A DNA stretch of 64,000 bases from CAYPPG01 sp964412555 (GCA_964412555.1 CAYPPG010000025.1:38980-102979), one strand, 5' to 3'; positions 44,922 through 53,913 are shown, counted from the stretch's first letter. The notes: generated from the letters alone by a model not told the origin. Translations and numbers: made by a program.

Positions 44922-45147
44922 TTATAAAACCATCCGATAATCAGCATTCAATGCTTGGGTTGGAAGTTTGACGTATTTTCTTACCGATGGGATGGCGATT
45001 GTTTTCAATGGCCGAGATATGGGATTGAGGAATGCCCGTTTTCTCGGAAAGTTCTTTTGGGGTTAGACCTTCACGCTGGCGATAGCCGGCGATATTACGG
45101 CAATGATGATGGTCAGGAAATGCCTCTTCACAGAATACATATTTCAT
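44922..45147 (-). pseudogene. XRE-type regulator, frameshifted near its C-terminus
   Basis: The 5' frame encodes a helix-turn-helix of XRE type (GYRQREGLTPKELSEKTGIP, then SHISAIENNRHPIGKK) but stops at 44941 after a non-homologous tail. Skipping one base near 44970 restores a frame reading KLPTQALNADYRMVL to a stop at 44922-44924, which resembles the normal end of this family. The result is either a truncated 68-residue DNA-binding protein, a product made by frameshifting, or a sequencing error. It starts upstream of the two TumE-module genes. Confidence 0.65.
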
Positions 45148-45306
45148 TGAGAACTCAATTCAAGTGGATGAAATGTAATTCGATCAAATTCCCTCATCAT
45201 AAACCTCCAAATGAATGGCCAATGATTCTGAGAAGCAAGATGATTGCAAACTTGGCCTACTATCATTATTATAAATTTGAATGAATCGGAAAAGGGGAGT
45301 CTAAAA

Positions 45307-46380
45307 ATGAGATGGTTAATGGGAATAGTAATTTTGATCGGCTTTATGCTTGTGCAGGTAGTCATACGATCATCCAAAGAATTGCATAATCCGGAAATGA
45401 ATGATTCCGATTCGCTTCGGATCGAGTTTTGGTATGGGGAGCATCAACGCTTTGGGCAATTGGGGCATCCGCAGCGGTGGGTGAATGTGTTGGGTCATGT
45501 TTCTCCGGCGTCGGATATCGAGACGTTGACGTGGTCGTTGAACGATTCGAAATCCCAACCGCTTTCATTTCGGGAGGATAAGAAACGGTTGGCGTGTGAT
45601 GGGGATTTCAATGTGGAGATTGATCGTTCTCTCTTGAAAGAAGTCTTAAATCAGGTGACGGTTACGGCGGCTGATCCGTCGGGTAGAAGCGTTCAGCGAA
45701 CGGTTACGGTCGAGTATTTTGAGGACAATCGGAAATGGCCTTTGCCTTATTCCATTCAATGGTCAAAAGTAAAACGAATCGGTGATGCAGTACAGGTTGT
45801 CGATGGAAAGTGGATAATTAAGGAGAACGGAGTTCGTACAGTCGAACGGTATTATGACCGAGTGTTGGCTTTCGGAGACGATTCGTGGCGCGATTATGAA
45901 GTGACAACAACGGTTATTTTCCACGCGTTTACCCCACCGAAGACAGATCCGAATACGACAGGTGTTACGCATGCCGCAATTGCCTCCCGGTGGCCGGGGC
46001 ATGATTTCGATCCATTTCAGCCCCATGTCAAATGGTATCCGCTTGGTGCGACTTCCGAATTTCGGTTGACGAAAGATTTACAAGAGTGCCGTTGGCGAAT
46101 CTTTGACGGGAAGAAGGAGTTTTATGTAGAATCCGAACGCCGGAGAAAAATCGAACTTGGGAAAAGGTACTCAATGAAACATCGTGTGGAAACCCTTGAA
46201 TCGGGAAATTCTCGCTATCGGGTGAAATTATGGCCTAAGGGGCAATCGGAGCCGTCTCAATGGGATTTGGAAAGAATCGAAACGGATGATCTTGGTTGCG
46301 GGAGTGCGTTATTGATCGCCCATCATGCAGATGTCACTTTTGGGGATGTTTTTGTGGATAGTGTAGAGACAATTCCTTGA
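45307..46380 (+). CDS. Membrane-anchored beta-sandwich protein, unknown
   Basis: The 357-residue protein has an N-terminal membrane segment (LMGIVILIGFMLVQVVI) and a beta-rich extracytoplasmic part of about 320 residues that looks like a LamG/concanavalin-type sandwich (RDYEVTTTVIFHAF and TFGDVFVDSVET). AAAAGGGGAG lies before the ATG at 45307. I do not recognise the family. It converges on glgB with one base between the stops. Confidence 0.55.
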   Translation: MRWLMGIVILIGFMLVQVVIRSSKELHNPEMNDSDSLRIEFWYGEHQRFGQLGHPQRWVNVLGHVSPASDIETLTWSLNDSKSQPLSFREDKKRLACDGDFNVEIDRSLLKEVLNQVTVTAADPSGRSVQRTVTVEYFEDNRKWPLPYSIQWSKVKRIGDAVQVVDGKWIIKENGVRTVERYYDRVLAFGDDSWRDYEVTTTVIFHAFTPPKTDPNTTGVTHAAIASRWPGHDFDPFQPHVKWYPLGATSEFRLTKDLQECRWRIFDGKKEFYVESERRRKIELGKRYSMKHRVETLESGNSRYRVKLWPKGQSEPSQWDLERIETDDLGCGSALLIAHHADVTFGDVFVDSVETIP

Positions 46381-46381
46381 A

Positions 46382-48343
46382 TCACGAGGCAGTGTTCTTG
46401 AATATAACACAACTCAGCGCCGGCAGCAGAAGATTAAGTGAGAAGGGGTGATGATGATTGGGAATGGATTCTGCATCACGTCCACCATAATTCCCGTCAC
46501 CACTTCCACCATATATCTCCGAATTGCTGTTTAGTATTTCCTGCCAATGCCCACCTCGCGGAACACCAATCCGGTAGTGTTCACGACGGACAGGCGTGTG
46601 ATTGAGAACGACCAGGATAAAGTCTTCCGTTGATTGTCCTTTGCGAAAATAACTGATGACACTGTTTTCATGATCGAGACAATCCACCCATTCGAATCCG
46701 TCGGGATGGGTGTCCAACTCATGCATGGCCGGTTCATTTCGGTAAAAATGGTTCAAATCCTGCACCCAACGCTGAATGCCTTGGTGCATGGGAAAGGCAA
46801 GCAAATCCCAATCCAGTTCTTCATCGTGCGCCCATTCCTTCCATTGGCCAAATTCACCGCCCATAAACAACAGTTTCTTTCCTGGTTGAGTGTATTGATT
46901 TCCCAAGAGGATGCGAAGATTCGCAAATTTTTGCCAGGCGTCTCCGGGCATTTTGTTCAGGAGGGAGTATTTCCCGTGAACCACTTCATCGTGAGAGAGA
47001 GACAGCACGTAATTCTCCGAAAATGCATAAATCATGCGAAACGTGAGTTTGTTGTGATGGAATTTTCGGAAAACCGGGTCTTTGGTGTAATACTCCAGCG
47101 TATCGTTCATCCAGCCCATATCCCACTTATACCCAAATCCCAAGCCGCCGAGATAGGTGGGGCGGGAAACCATTGGCCAGGCGGTTGAATCTTCGGCATA
47201 GGTTTGCATATCAGGGAATTTTCCGAATAACTCATGATTGAACCGTCGCAAAAATTCGATGGCTTCAATATTCTCATTGCCACCATAACGGTTGGGAATC
47301 CATTCGCCTTCTTTGCGGGAATAATCGAGATACAACATCGATGCCACGGCGTCGATGCGCAGGCCGTCGATGTGAAATTTTTCCGCCCAGAAAAAAGCGT
47401 TGCTGTAGAGGAAACTCTGCACTTCTTTGCGGCCGAAGTTGAATACGCAGCTTCCCCAGTCGGGGTGTATGCCTTGGCGTGGATCGGCGTGTTCATACAG
47501 GTGGGTTCCATCGAAGTATCCCAATCCGTGTTCATCAGTGGGGAAATGGGAGGGAACCCAATCAAGGATGACGCCGATGCCATGTTGATGGAGATAATCC
47601 ACCAAATACATGAAGTCCTGGGGGGTACCAAAACGGCTGGACGGCGCAAAGAATCCGGTGACTTGATATCCCCACGAGCCATAAAACGGATGCTCCATCA
47701 CAGGCAGAAATTCGACATGCGTGAATCCCATCTGCCGGACATAATCCGCCAATCGTGGAGCGAGTTCCCGGTAAGTAATGAAACGGTTTCCCTCATATTG
47801 CATCCGCATCCACGAGCCAATGTGGACTTCGTAAATCGCGGTCGGCGCATCATATCTGTGACAGTCTTTGCGGCTTTCCATCCATTCGGCATCGTTCCAT
47901 TTATAGTCGATCGGATGAACAATCGAAGCCGTGAGAGGGGGCGTTTCATGCAGGGATCCATACGGATCCGCTTTATCCACGCGGTAGCCATTGTTATGGC
48001 TGTGAATATGAAACTTGTATTTCGTGCCTTGGCCGATATGAGGAATAAAACCTTCCCAAATGCCGGACGATCCACGCGCACTTAAATAATGCTTATTGTG
48101 ATCCCAATTATTGAAGTCACCAATAACGGTGACTTCGCGCGCAGAGGGTGCCCACACGGAAAAATAGGTTCCGGGCATGCCATCCTCCGCCGTCATCGGA
48201 TGAGCGCCCAGTTTATCAAAGAGATGAAAATGACTGCCTTCGTTGAACAAAAAGAGATCGTCATCGGTTAAACGGGTTATATCGTAACGAATAGCCGGTT
48301 GCTCTTGTGGTTCTTTTGTGAGTATGGGGGTCTTTGTATCCAT
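46382..48343 (-). CDS. glgB: 1,4-Alpha-glucan branching enzyme
   Basis: GlgB introduces alpha-1,6 branches in glycogen. The 653-residue protein has an N-terminal CBM48 domain (AREVTVIGDFNNWD near residue 70) and a GH13 barrel with the catalytic set: Asp in FHIDGLRIDAVASM (nucleophile region near 310), Glu in TYAEDSTAWP (near 365) and Asp in SLSHDEVVHGK (near 430). The length fits the single-N-domain class of GlgB. No other glycogen gene lies in the window. Confidence 0.93.
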   Translation of the reverse strand: MDTKTPILTKEPQEQPAIRYDITRLTDDDLFLFNEGSHFHLFDKLGAHPMTAEDGMPGTYFSVWAPSAREVTVIGDFNNWDHNKHYLSARGSSGIWEGFIPHIGQGTKYKFHIHSHNNGYRVDKADPYGSLHETPPLTASIVHPIDYKWNDAEWMESRKDCHRYDAPTAIYEVHIGSWMRMQYEGNRFITYRELAPRLADYVRQMGFTHVEFLPVMEHPFYGSWGYQVTGFFAPSSRFGTPQDFMYLVDYLHQHGIGVILDWVPSHFPTDEHGLGYFDGTHLYEHADPRQGIHPDWGSCVFNFGRKEVQSFLYSNAFFWAEKFHIDGLRIDAVASMLYLDYSRKEGEWIPNRYGGNENIEAIEFLRRFNHELFGKFPDMQTYAEDSTAWPMVSRPTYLGGLGFGYKWDMGWMNDTLEYYTKDPVFRKFHHNKLTFRMIYAFSENYVLSLSHDEVVHGKYSLLNKMPGDAWQKFANLRILLGNQYTQPGKKLLFMGGEFGQWKEWAHDEELDWDLLAFPMHQGIQRWVQDLNHFYRNEPAMHELDTHPDGFEWVDCLDHENSVISYFRKGQSTEDFILVVLNHTPVRREHYRIGVPRGGHWQEILNSNSEIYGGSGDGNYGGRDAESIPNHHHPFSLNLLLPALSCVIFKNTAS

Positions 48344-48383
48344 AGTTATAATTAAACCACCTTACGGTACAAACGCAACGGTA

Positions 48384-48670
48384 TTTGGGTTTTGGTTTTT
48401 TTCAGGGAACTTTTTAGGGCGTTTAGCATTTTTGCTGATGTTTCTTTGTTGATATAGTGAAGTCATTCTGCGATCTGGAGATGTGTTTCGACTTCCATTT
48501 GCGATCCATAAGCAATGGATAAATATTGAATGAATTCTTGCAGGTGTTGCCTTCCTTTTCCTTCAGCAATGTTCGCCGGAACGGAAACCGCCACTTGCAT
48601 GATTTTTCCCTTCTATTCAGCGGGAAGGATCGCGCCTTCGGTTTTGATGGCTGTGAAAAGGTTGCGTTTT
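48384..48670 (-). pseudogene. Relic copy A: methylase-like fragment joined to four-helix-bundle fragment
   Basis: On the minus strand, KRNLFTAIKTEGAILPAE then a stop (48613-48615) resembles part of a large restriction-modification methylase. Next, MQVAVSVPANIAEGKGRQHL from an ATG at 48600 resembles a four-helix-bundle protein, interrupted by a stop at 48463-48465 and continuing in the same frame as LHYINKETSAKMLNALKSSL. The last 52 bases (48384-48435) are identical to 49420-49471 in relic copy B. Both families are decayed. Confidence 0.6.
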
Positions 48671-48682
48671 TTTATATGTACC

Positions 48683-49087
48683 CTACTTTTTCGCCTCTGT
48701 AATAATACTCTGTGCCCAGAGATAAAATGCCTCAGCGATATTCATGGCTTCCATATACAGTTCTTCCGTGACTTCTTCAATAACTCCGGGATAACGGGAT
48801 ATCACAGCATAGGCAGTGAGTCGGTCTGCAATCTCCATTTCTGGAATTTTAAGTACATTTCCCGGTAATAAATCAAGAAGAGTTTTAATACGATGGACTT
48901 TCGGAAAAGGAATCCCCTCGTAGATCAGGACGGCTTTAATGCTTTTCTCTACAGTTTGTTGAGCATGAAAGCACAAAACACCATATAATCCTTCTTTCGG
49001 TAATGGATAACGGGCAATCCGTAAATCTCCTTTCGCACAAAGCATCCAATCTTTCGGAGAACCGGGAGGAATGGATTCAGGCGACAT
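48683..49087 (-). CDS. HEPN domain protein (MNT/HEPN pair)
   Basis: The 134-residue helical protein has the HEPN pattern GVLCFHAQQTVEKSIKAVLI at residues about 36-55 and PKVHRIKTLLDLL. HEPN proteins are RNases or toxins in minimal nucleotidyltransferase (MNT) toxin-antitoxin systems, where the MNT partner can modify and inactivate them. A canonical Rx4-6H active site is not evident, so catalytic activity is uncertain. It overlaps the MNT gene by 11 bases. Confidence 0.8.
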   Translation of the reverse strand: MSPESIPPGSPKDWMLCAKGDLRIARYPLPKEGLYGVLCFHAQQTVEKSIKAVLIYEGIPFPKVHRIKTLLDLLPGNVLKIPEMEIADRLTAYAVISRYPGVIEEVTEELYMEAMNIAEAFYLWAQSIITEAKK

Positions 49088-49394
49088 AAATAGTTTTCCC
49101 TTCTTTTAAAACTTGCCAATAGATAAGTCCGATATTATCGTGATGAGTATCCAAATCCGTTTGAGTGGAAACCATCACATCGATCGGAGTTGAGATATCT
49201 GAAAGGGATTGATAAATATCTTGCATGGTTTGCAAACGATGAATTCCATCCGGCATGACTACTAACAAATCAAGATCACTATCCTCTCCCATTTCTCCTC
49301 TGGCCGCTGAACCAAATAGAATAATGCGCAAAGGATGAACGGTTTGGACTATTCGTTCTACGATTTGATCTATTGTATTTGTTTCGATTTTCAT
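49077..49394 (-). CDS. Minimal nucleotidyltransferase (MNT) antitoxin
   Basis: The 105-residue protein has the nucleotidyltransferase motif GSAARGEMGEDSDLDLLVVM near residues 28-47, with the G-S and D-x-D residues that bind metal and ATP. Such enzymes AMPylate or otherwise modify their HEPN partner. The start is an ATG overlapping the relic copy B stop (ATGA) and lacks a Shine-Dalgarno, so its expression may depend on translation of the relic frame. Confidence 0.85.
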   Translation of the reverse strand: MKIETNTIDQIVERIVQTVHPLRIILFGSAARGEMGEDSDLDLLVVMPDGIHRLQTMQDIYQSLSDISTPIDVMVSTQTDLDTHHDNIGLIYWQVLKEGKTIYVA

Positions 49395-49684
49395 GTTTTT
49401 TGGGTTCTAGGTTCTGGGTTTTGGGTTTTGGTTTTTTTCAGGGAACTTTTTAGGGCGTTTAGCATTTTTGCGATGATTTCAATTTGATTTTTCTTACTGG
49501 GCAAGTTATTCCGTGACCGATTGATCTGCTCGTTGATACGGACTTCGGCGCTGAGATGGTAATCCTCTCCCCGCAAGCCGTTCAAGGAAGCATCAGCATT
49601 GGATATCCGCTGAAGTAGGTCGGCGGAAAGGATCACGCCTTCGGTTTTGATAAAAATGGATAAATAAACTTGTTTTATCAACAT
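49391..49684 (-). pseudogene. Relic copy B: methylase-like and four-helix-bundle fragments in one frame
   Basis: The 97-residue frame reads KTEGVILSADLLQRISNADA and EDYHLSAEVRINEQINRSRN, resembling a segment near the end of large restriction-modification methylases. It then continues as KMLNALKSSLKKTKTQNPEP, the typical end of four-helix-bundle proteins. Same order as in copy A, 1 kb away. The frame ends with ATGA overlapping the MNT start. It is short for either family, so it is best read as a fusion relic that may still be translated. Confidence 0.55.
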
Positions 49685-49688
49685 CGTT

Positions 49689-49988
49689 TTAAGGCATTGA
49701 ATCTTGTGTTAATGTTCGGAGATTTTCAACAATTTCATCATTGCTATATTTAAGTTTGTCCAACAATTTGAATACTATTATAACTCTTTGCGGTAAAGAT
49801 AAATTATTCTCAAACCAAAAAGGAGAATTGGGAATAATTACTGGTTTTCTCATATACTTTTTCTTATTTGAGATATACTGGTTTTCAGGTCCGTATATAT
49901 CCTCAATTGCAGCCTTAAATATATTTTTATTACTGCAGTATAATTGACTTAATTCTTGTAAGATTCTCTTACCTGTACCTCCTTTCAT
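49689..49988 (-). CDS. Small AT-rich hypothetical protein
   Basis: The 99-residue protein is charged and helical (KGGTGKRILQELSQLY, VIIVFKLLDKLKYSNDE). AGGAGGA lies before its ATG at 49988, which supports expression. The gene is visibly more AT-rich than its neighbours, suggesting horizontal acquisition. It sits upstream of the relic and the MNT/HEPN pair. I do not recognise the family. Confidence 0.5.
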   Translation of the reverse strand: MKGGTGKRILQELSQLYCSNKNIFKAAIEDIYGPENQYISNKKKYMRKPVIIPNSPFWFENNLSLPQRVIIVFKLLDKLKYSNDEIVENLRTLTQDSMP

Positions 49989-50190
49989 TTCCTCCTCCTC
50001 TAATGTTTTTTTTATTACTGAACAAACAAATCACACTAAAAAACTAATAAACAAATATCCCTAATACATCCAATGGTCAATGTGGTTCATCTTGATACTG
50101 GATAACTTATCGCATTCGTTTTGTCAAGCGATAGAATTCATATATTTGGAAGGAAGGAATGGATAATAAGAAATGAAAAAAAATCAAAAA

Positions 50191-51393
50191 TCACCCACGC
50201 CGTACAAAACTCTCAATCTTCGTAGGCAATCCGAACAATTTAATAAATCCTTCTGCGTCTTTTTGGTCATACACTGCATCTTCCTCGAAAGTCGCATATT
50301 CGAGACGATAGAGGGAATGGGGTGATTTTCGGCTGGCTGGGGTGCAATTGCCTTTATACAATTTCAAGGTAATGGAACCTGTCACATATTGTTCGGTTTC
50401 TTGGAAGAAGGCATCGAGTGAGCGGCGCAAGGGTGTAAACCATTGTCCGTTGTATACGAGTTCGGCATAGCGTTCGGAAAGGAGAATGCGGAAATGGAGA
50501 GTCTCCCTGTCACTTACAAGAGATAAGAGTTCGCGATGCGCATGGTGCAGCAGCGTTCCGCCCGGTGTCTCATATACGCCGCGTGATTTCATTCCAACAA
50601 GGCGGTTCTCGACCAGGTCGACACGGCCAACGCCGTGTTTACCGGCGATTTCGTTGAGATGTATCACCAATTCCACCGGTTCCATTCGTTTGCCGTCTAC
50701 GGCAACAGGCACCCCTTTTTCAAATTCGATTTCCACATATTGGGGTTCATCCGGTGTTTCTTCGGGATTTTTGGTCAAGATAAACATGTCTTTGGGGGGT
50801 TCGTTTGCCGGATCTTCCAGAATTCCTCCCTCAAACGACAAATGCCACATGTTGCGGTCCATCGAATAGGGTTTTTCCGCCGTTACGGGAACGGGGATAT
50901 TGTGTTTCTTGGCATACTCGACCGCGTCGGCGCGGGAACGGATATCCCATTCACGCCAGGGCGCGATGATTTTCAAATCCGGTGCCAGCGCTTGATAGGT
51001 CAACTCGAAACGCACCTGGTCGTTTCCCTTCCCTGTCGCGCCGTGGGAGACGGCGTCGGCGTTTTCTTGTCGAGCCACTTCGACCTGGGCTTTCGCGATC
51101 AACGGACGGGCAATCGAGGTGCCCATCAAATACTGCCTTTCATACAATGCGCCGGATTGCATTAAGGGGAAACAAAAATCCCGCATGAATTCGTCCCGCA
51201 GATCGAGGATATGAATTTTGGAAGCACCCGAATCGATGGCTTTCTTTTTCACCGGTTCCAGTTCTTCTCCCTGACCGATATCCGCGGCGAACGCGATCAC
51301 TTCACATTGATAATTTTCGATCAGCCAGGGAATGATCACGGAGGTGTCCAGACCTCCGGAATAGGCCAAGACGACTTTTTTAACATTACCCAT
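50191..51393 (-). CDS. argG: Argininosuccinate synthase
   Basis: ArgG joins citrulline and aspartate with ATP to make argininosuccinate in arginine synthesis. The 400-residue protein starts at MGNVKKVVLAYSGGLDTSV, giving the ATP-binding loop AYSGGLDTS at residues 9-17, and has SHGATGKGNDQVRFE near residue 117. I chose the ATG at 51393 because AAGGAG lies eight bases upstream; 13 codons before it come from the repeat element. A REP-like element separates it from the upstream gene. Confidence 0.93.
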   Translation of the reverse strand: MGNVKKVVLAYSGGLDTSVIIPWLIENYQCEVIAFAADIGQGEELEPVKKKAIDSGASKIHILDLRDEFMRDFCFPLMQSGALYERQYLMGTSIARPLIAKAQVEVARQENADAVSHGATGKGNDQVRFELTYQALAPDLKIIAPWREWDIRSRADAVEYAKKHNIPVPVTAEKPYSMDRNMWHLSFEGGILEDPANEPPKDMFILTKNPEETPDEPQYVEIEFEKGVPVAVDGKRMEPVELVIHLNEIAGKHGVGRVDLVENRLVGMKSRGVYETPGGTLLHHAHRELLSLVSDRETLHFRILLSERYAELVYNGQWFTPLRRSLDAFFQETEQYVTGSITLKLYKGNCTPASRKSPHSLYRLEYATFEEDAVYDQKDAEGFIKLFGLPTKIESFVRRG

Positions 51394-51420
51394 TGCCTGA
51401 CTCCTTTTTGCTCGTAATAG

Positions 51421-51475
51421 TATCGCCGGCATCCTGCCGGCCTTTTCACAGAGGCCGCCGAGACGGCGGCGTTAC
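51421..51475. repeat. REP-like family B, copy 2
   Basis: CGCCGGCATCCTGCCGGC and CCGCCGAGACGGCGGCGTTAC form two stem-loops in tandem. On the minus strand the element begins GTAACGCCGCCG, and its TAA is the stop codon of the small membrane-protein gene upstream (51472-51474). Compare 28732-28775 and 61501-61557. Confidence 0.75.
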
Positions 51476-51837
51476 ATTTTTTCCATTTCCAGCCTTTTGG
51501 TATAGGCCTCCCAGACACTGTAGACATAAATCAAGATGGAGCAGACGGCTAGAACAATCAATTGCACTTTTGCTTCCCATAATGCTTGCATGGGTTTCAC
51601 CGCTTGTTCCAGATTGCCGGAATTAATGTTGCTGTAATAGAGAATGACGGCAATCGTGATCGGAATCAGTACGGCCAGGGATGCCGCGAGAAACAGAACG
51701 GCGACAAAGATTCCCTTTCCCCATTCCCGGTTATAGATCTGCCCGGCACCGGGAACGACAAAAGCGGATAACAATGCTGCGCGTGCCGCTTCGCTCTTGA
51801 CCTTGTTTTTTAAATCTGACGATTCCTTCTTCTCCAT
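51472..51837 (-). CDS. Small membrane protein with PGAGQ motif (DUF5683/TM2-like)
   Basis: The 121-residue protein has a charged N-terminus, the short motif FVVPGAGQIYNREWGKGI near residues 26-43, and two or three membrane helices (AVLFLAASLAVLIPITIAVI and LIVLAVCSILIYVYSV). The motif is typical of small inner-membrane proteins of unknown function. It directly follows kdsB (TAAATG). Its stop codon is supplied by the REP element. Confidence 0.6.
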   Translation of the reverse strand: MEKKESSDLKNKVKSEAARAALLSAFVVPGAGQIYNREWGKGIFVAVLFLAASLAVLIPITIAVILYYSNINSGNLEQAVKPMQALWEAKVQLIVLAVCSILIYVYSVWEAYTKRLEMEKM

Positions 51838-52599
51838 TTATCCCTTCTTTTTACTTTGGAATGCCTGGCGTACCCGCTCCACATCTTCCTGTGTATTCAC
51901 TCCCGGCCAGGGATGGCTGGTGGTGATCATCTTGATCCGCACTCCGTGCTCCAATGCCCGCAGTTGTTCCAAACTTTCCGAGAGTTCCAGCATACTTCGC
52001 GGCCAGCATGCGTAGCGCTGCAACGTCATTCGGCTGAAAGCATAGACTCCCAAATGCAGCCAATAATTTGCCGGCCGTTGTGTCCAATCCGCATCGTCTT
52101 TGCGCCGCCAATAGGGTACCGGATTGCGGGAAAAATAAAGGGCGAACGACTCATGATCCACCACGACTTTGACTTGATTCGGATTCAACACATCTTCTTC
52201 ATCATGTAATGGAGCCATCAGTGACGCCATTTGAATTCCCGGCGCTTCTTCGAAACATTCCACCATCCGGTCCAAATCACTCGGATCGATCAAGGGTTCG
52301 TCTCCTTGAAGGTTCATGATGACATCATGATCCAGTTCCAAATCTTCCAAAACTCTAGCCACACGATCCGATCCGGTTGGCAGAGAGGGAGGAGACATGA
52401 CTGCATTGCCGCCGAATGCTTCCACTGCTTCTCGAATCCGTTCGTCATCGGTTGCGACGATGACCTTTTCGAACCGTTTCGCTTTCGCGGCTTGTTCATA
52501 AACCCGCTGAATCAACGGTTTTCCGCATATATCGACCAACGGTTTCCCCGGTAATCTGACTGACGCATATCGGGATGGGATGATGCAAATCGCTTTCAA
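51838..52599 (-). CDS. kdsB: 3-Deoxy-manno-octulosonate cytidylyltransferase
   Basis: KdsB activates Kdo as CMP-Kdo for LPS core synthesis. The 253-residue protein has the N-terminal PSRYASVRLPGKPL loop (residues 8-21), ATDDERI near 50, GSDRVARVLE near 75 and MNLQGDEPLI near 95, all diagnostic. Its presence shows the host has a Kdo-containing outer membrane. No kdsA or waaA lies in the window. Confidence 0.93.
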   Translation of the reverse strand: MKAICIIPSRYASVRLPGKPLVDICGKPLIQRVYEQAAKAKRFEKVIVATDDERIREAVEAFGGNAVMSPPSLPTGSDRVARVLEDLELDHDVIMNLQGDEPLIDPSDLDRMVECFEEAPGIQMASLMAPLHDEEDVLNPNQVKVVVDHESFALYFSRNPVPYWRRKDDADWTQRPANYWLHLGVYAFSRMTLQRYACWPRSMLELSESLEQLRALEHGVRIKMITTSHPWPGVNTQEDVERVRQAFQSKKKG

Positions 52600-52686
52600 T
52601 TCAAATACCTTTCGTTACGTCTTTTTCCCGGCGGTCTGTCTAAAAGTGCCGGCAGGATGCCAGGGGTATTCTTGCACGCGCTCCAT

Positions 52687-52712
52687 GATGCGGGCAAGGA
52701 TGCCCGCGCTCC
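52687..52712. repeat. REP-like family A, single copy
   Basis: GATGCGGGCAAGGATGCCCGCGCTCC in the divergent spacer between kdsB and the URO-D-like gene has the same stem as the copies at 16.7 and 38.5 kb, with one extra A in the loop. A shorter GCCGGCAGG palindrome related to family B precedes it near 52648. Confidence 0.75.
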
Positions 52713-52849
52713 GACGGTAATACCGAAAAGCTTATGATACAAACAAGAAAGGAATCGAGTAAGACCTTCACAAATTGAAAACATCACAATTCCGGTATGA
52801 ATTTGATTCCATTGCAGAGGATTAAAATTAGTTATATCATAGCCACACT

Positions 52850-53902
52850 ATGAATTCATCTCTTTCCAACCGAGAACGGGTTCTATCGGCCATTCAGCAT
52901 GAATCGCTTGAACGGCCCCCTCTTGATTTTTGGGCGGAATTCCCGGTTTGGAAACGGTTGAAGCATGATCTGGGTTGTGCATCGAAGCGCGAATTGCTTG
53001 AGCGTCTTCACATTGACCTGCGTTGGTGCGACCATCGATATATCGGCCCTTCAGAGTATTTACCAGGTGGAGAGTATTACGAGAATATGTGGGGGGAAAA
53101 ATTCCATCTGCAACCGGACGGAACCTACCTAGCATGCGGCGGTGCTCTGGAGCGCTGTTATTATTTCGACCACCTGGAAAATCATCATTGGCCCTCTAAC
53201 GATTGGGTTTCCCACGACCATCTCAGAGAACATATCCGACTAGATGATCAATACGCGATTCTTTACGGATATGCTGATATCTGGCAGCGTATGGCGATGG
53301 CGCGTGGTCTCGACAACATGTTCCTCGATATGATCGAACGGCCGGACTGGGTGCAATTCATGACTCGCAAGTTAATCCAGTTTTACCGGGAAGATTGGAC
53401 TCGTGCGATGGAAGTCACAAATGGCCGTATTGATATATTTTTCCTCATCAGCGATCTTGGCACGCAACGCGGCCCCATGCTCAGTCTCAAACTTTTCCGC
53501 CAATTCGTAAAACCGCGCATCAAGGAAATGGCCGAGTTGGTTCACTCGTTCGGCAAAAAATTACTCTTTCATTCATGCGGCTCTGTTCGTGCCTATATTG
53601 ACGATTTTATAGAAGCTGGTGTCGATATCCTCAACCCGATTCAACCGCTCTGTGAAGGAATGTCGCCGCAAGAACTGAAAGAACAATACTCCGGAAAACT
53701 TTGCTTTCATGGTGGCGTCGATGTTCAAGAACTTCTTCCATACGCCTCCCCTGAACAAGTCCGCAAATCGGTCCTTGAGCTTGTTGAAATCATGGAGCCT
53801 GGCGGCGGATTTATCCTTTGCCCCAGCCATACACTTATGCCTGATATCTCGACAGAGAACATCGTCGCGATGTATGATGAAGCATACACTAAGTATCAAT
53901 AA
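52850..53902 (+). CDS. Uroporphyrinogen decarboxylase-like protein
   Basis: The 350-residue protein has the URO-D TIM-barrel fold, with segments such as FFLISDLGTQRGPM, KKLLFHSCGSVRAYIDDFIEAG and GKLCFHGGVDVQELLP. In this non-haem branch, common in anaerobes and PVC-type bacteria, members often act as corrinoid-linked methyltransferases. The His-x-Cys of FHSCGS and the later CFHGG are compatible with that class. No corrinoid partner lies next to it, so substrate and even activity remain open. Confidence 0.75.
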   Translation: MNSSLSNRERVLSAIQHESLERPPLDFWAEFPVWKRLKHDLGCASKRELLERLHIDLRWCDHRYIGPSEYLPGGEYYENMWGEKFHLQPDGTYLACGGALERCYYFDHLENHHWPSNDWVSHDHLREHIRLDDQYAILYGYADIWQRMAMARGLDNMFLDMIERPDWVQFMTRKLIQFYREDWTRAMEVTNGRIDIFFLISDLGTQRGPMLSLKLFRQFVKPRIKEMAELVHSFGKKLLFHSCGSVRAYIDDFIEAGVDILNPIQPLCEGMSPQELKEQYSGKLCFHGGVDVQELLPYASPEQVRKSVLELVEIMEPGGGFILCPSHTLMPDISTENIVAMYDEAYTKYQ

Positions 53903-53913
53903 AGGAAACGGAC

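Noticed and set aside
47234..48085. 283-codon plus-strand frame opposite glgB
   Set aside because: glgB is fully conserved in the other strand; this is a frame shadow.
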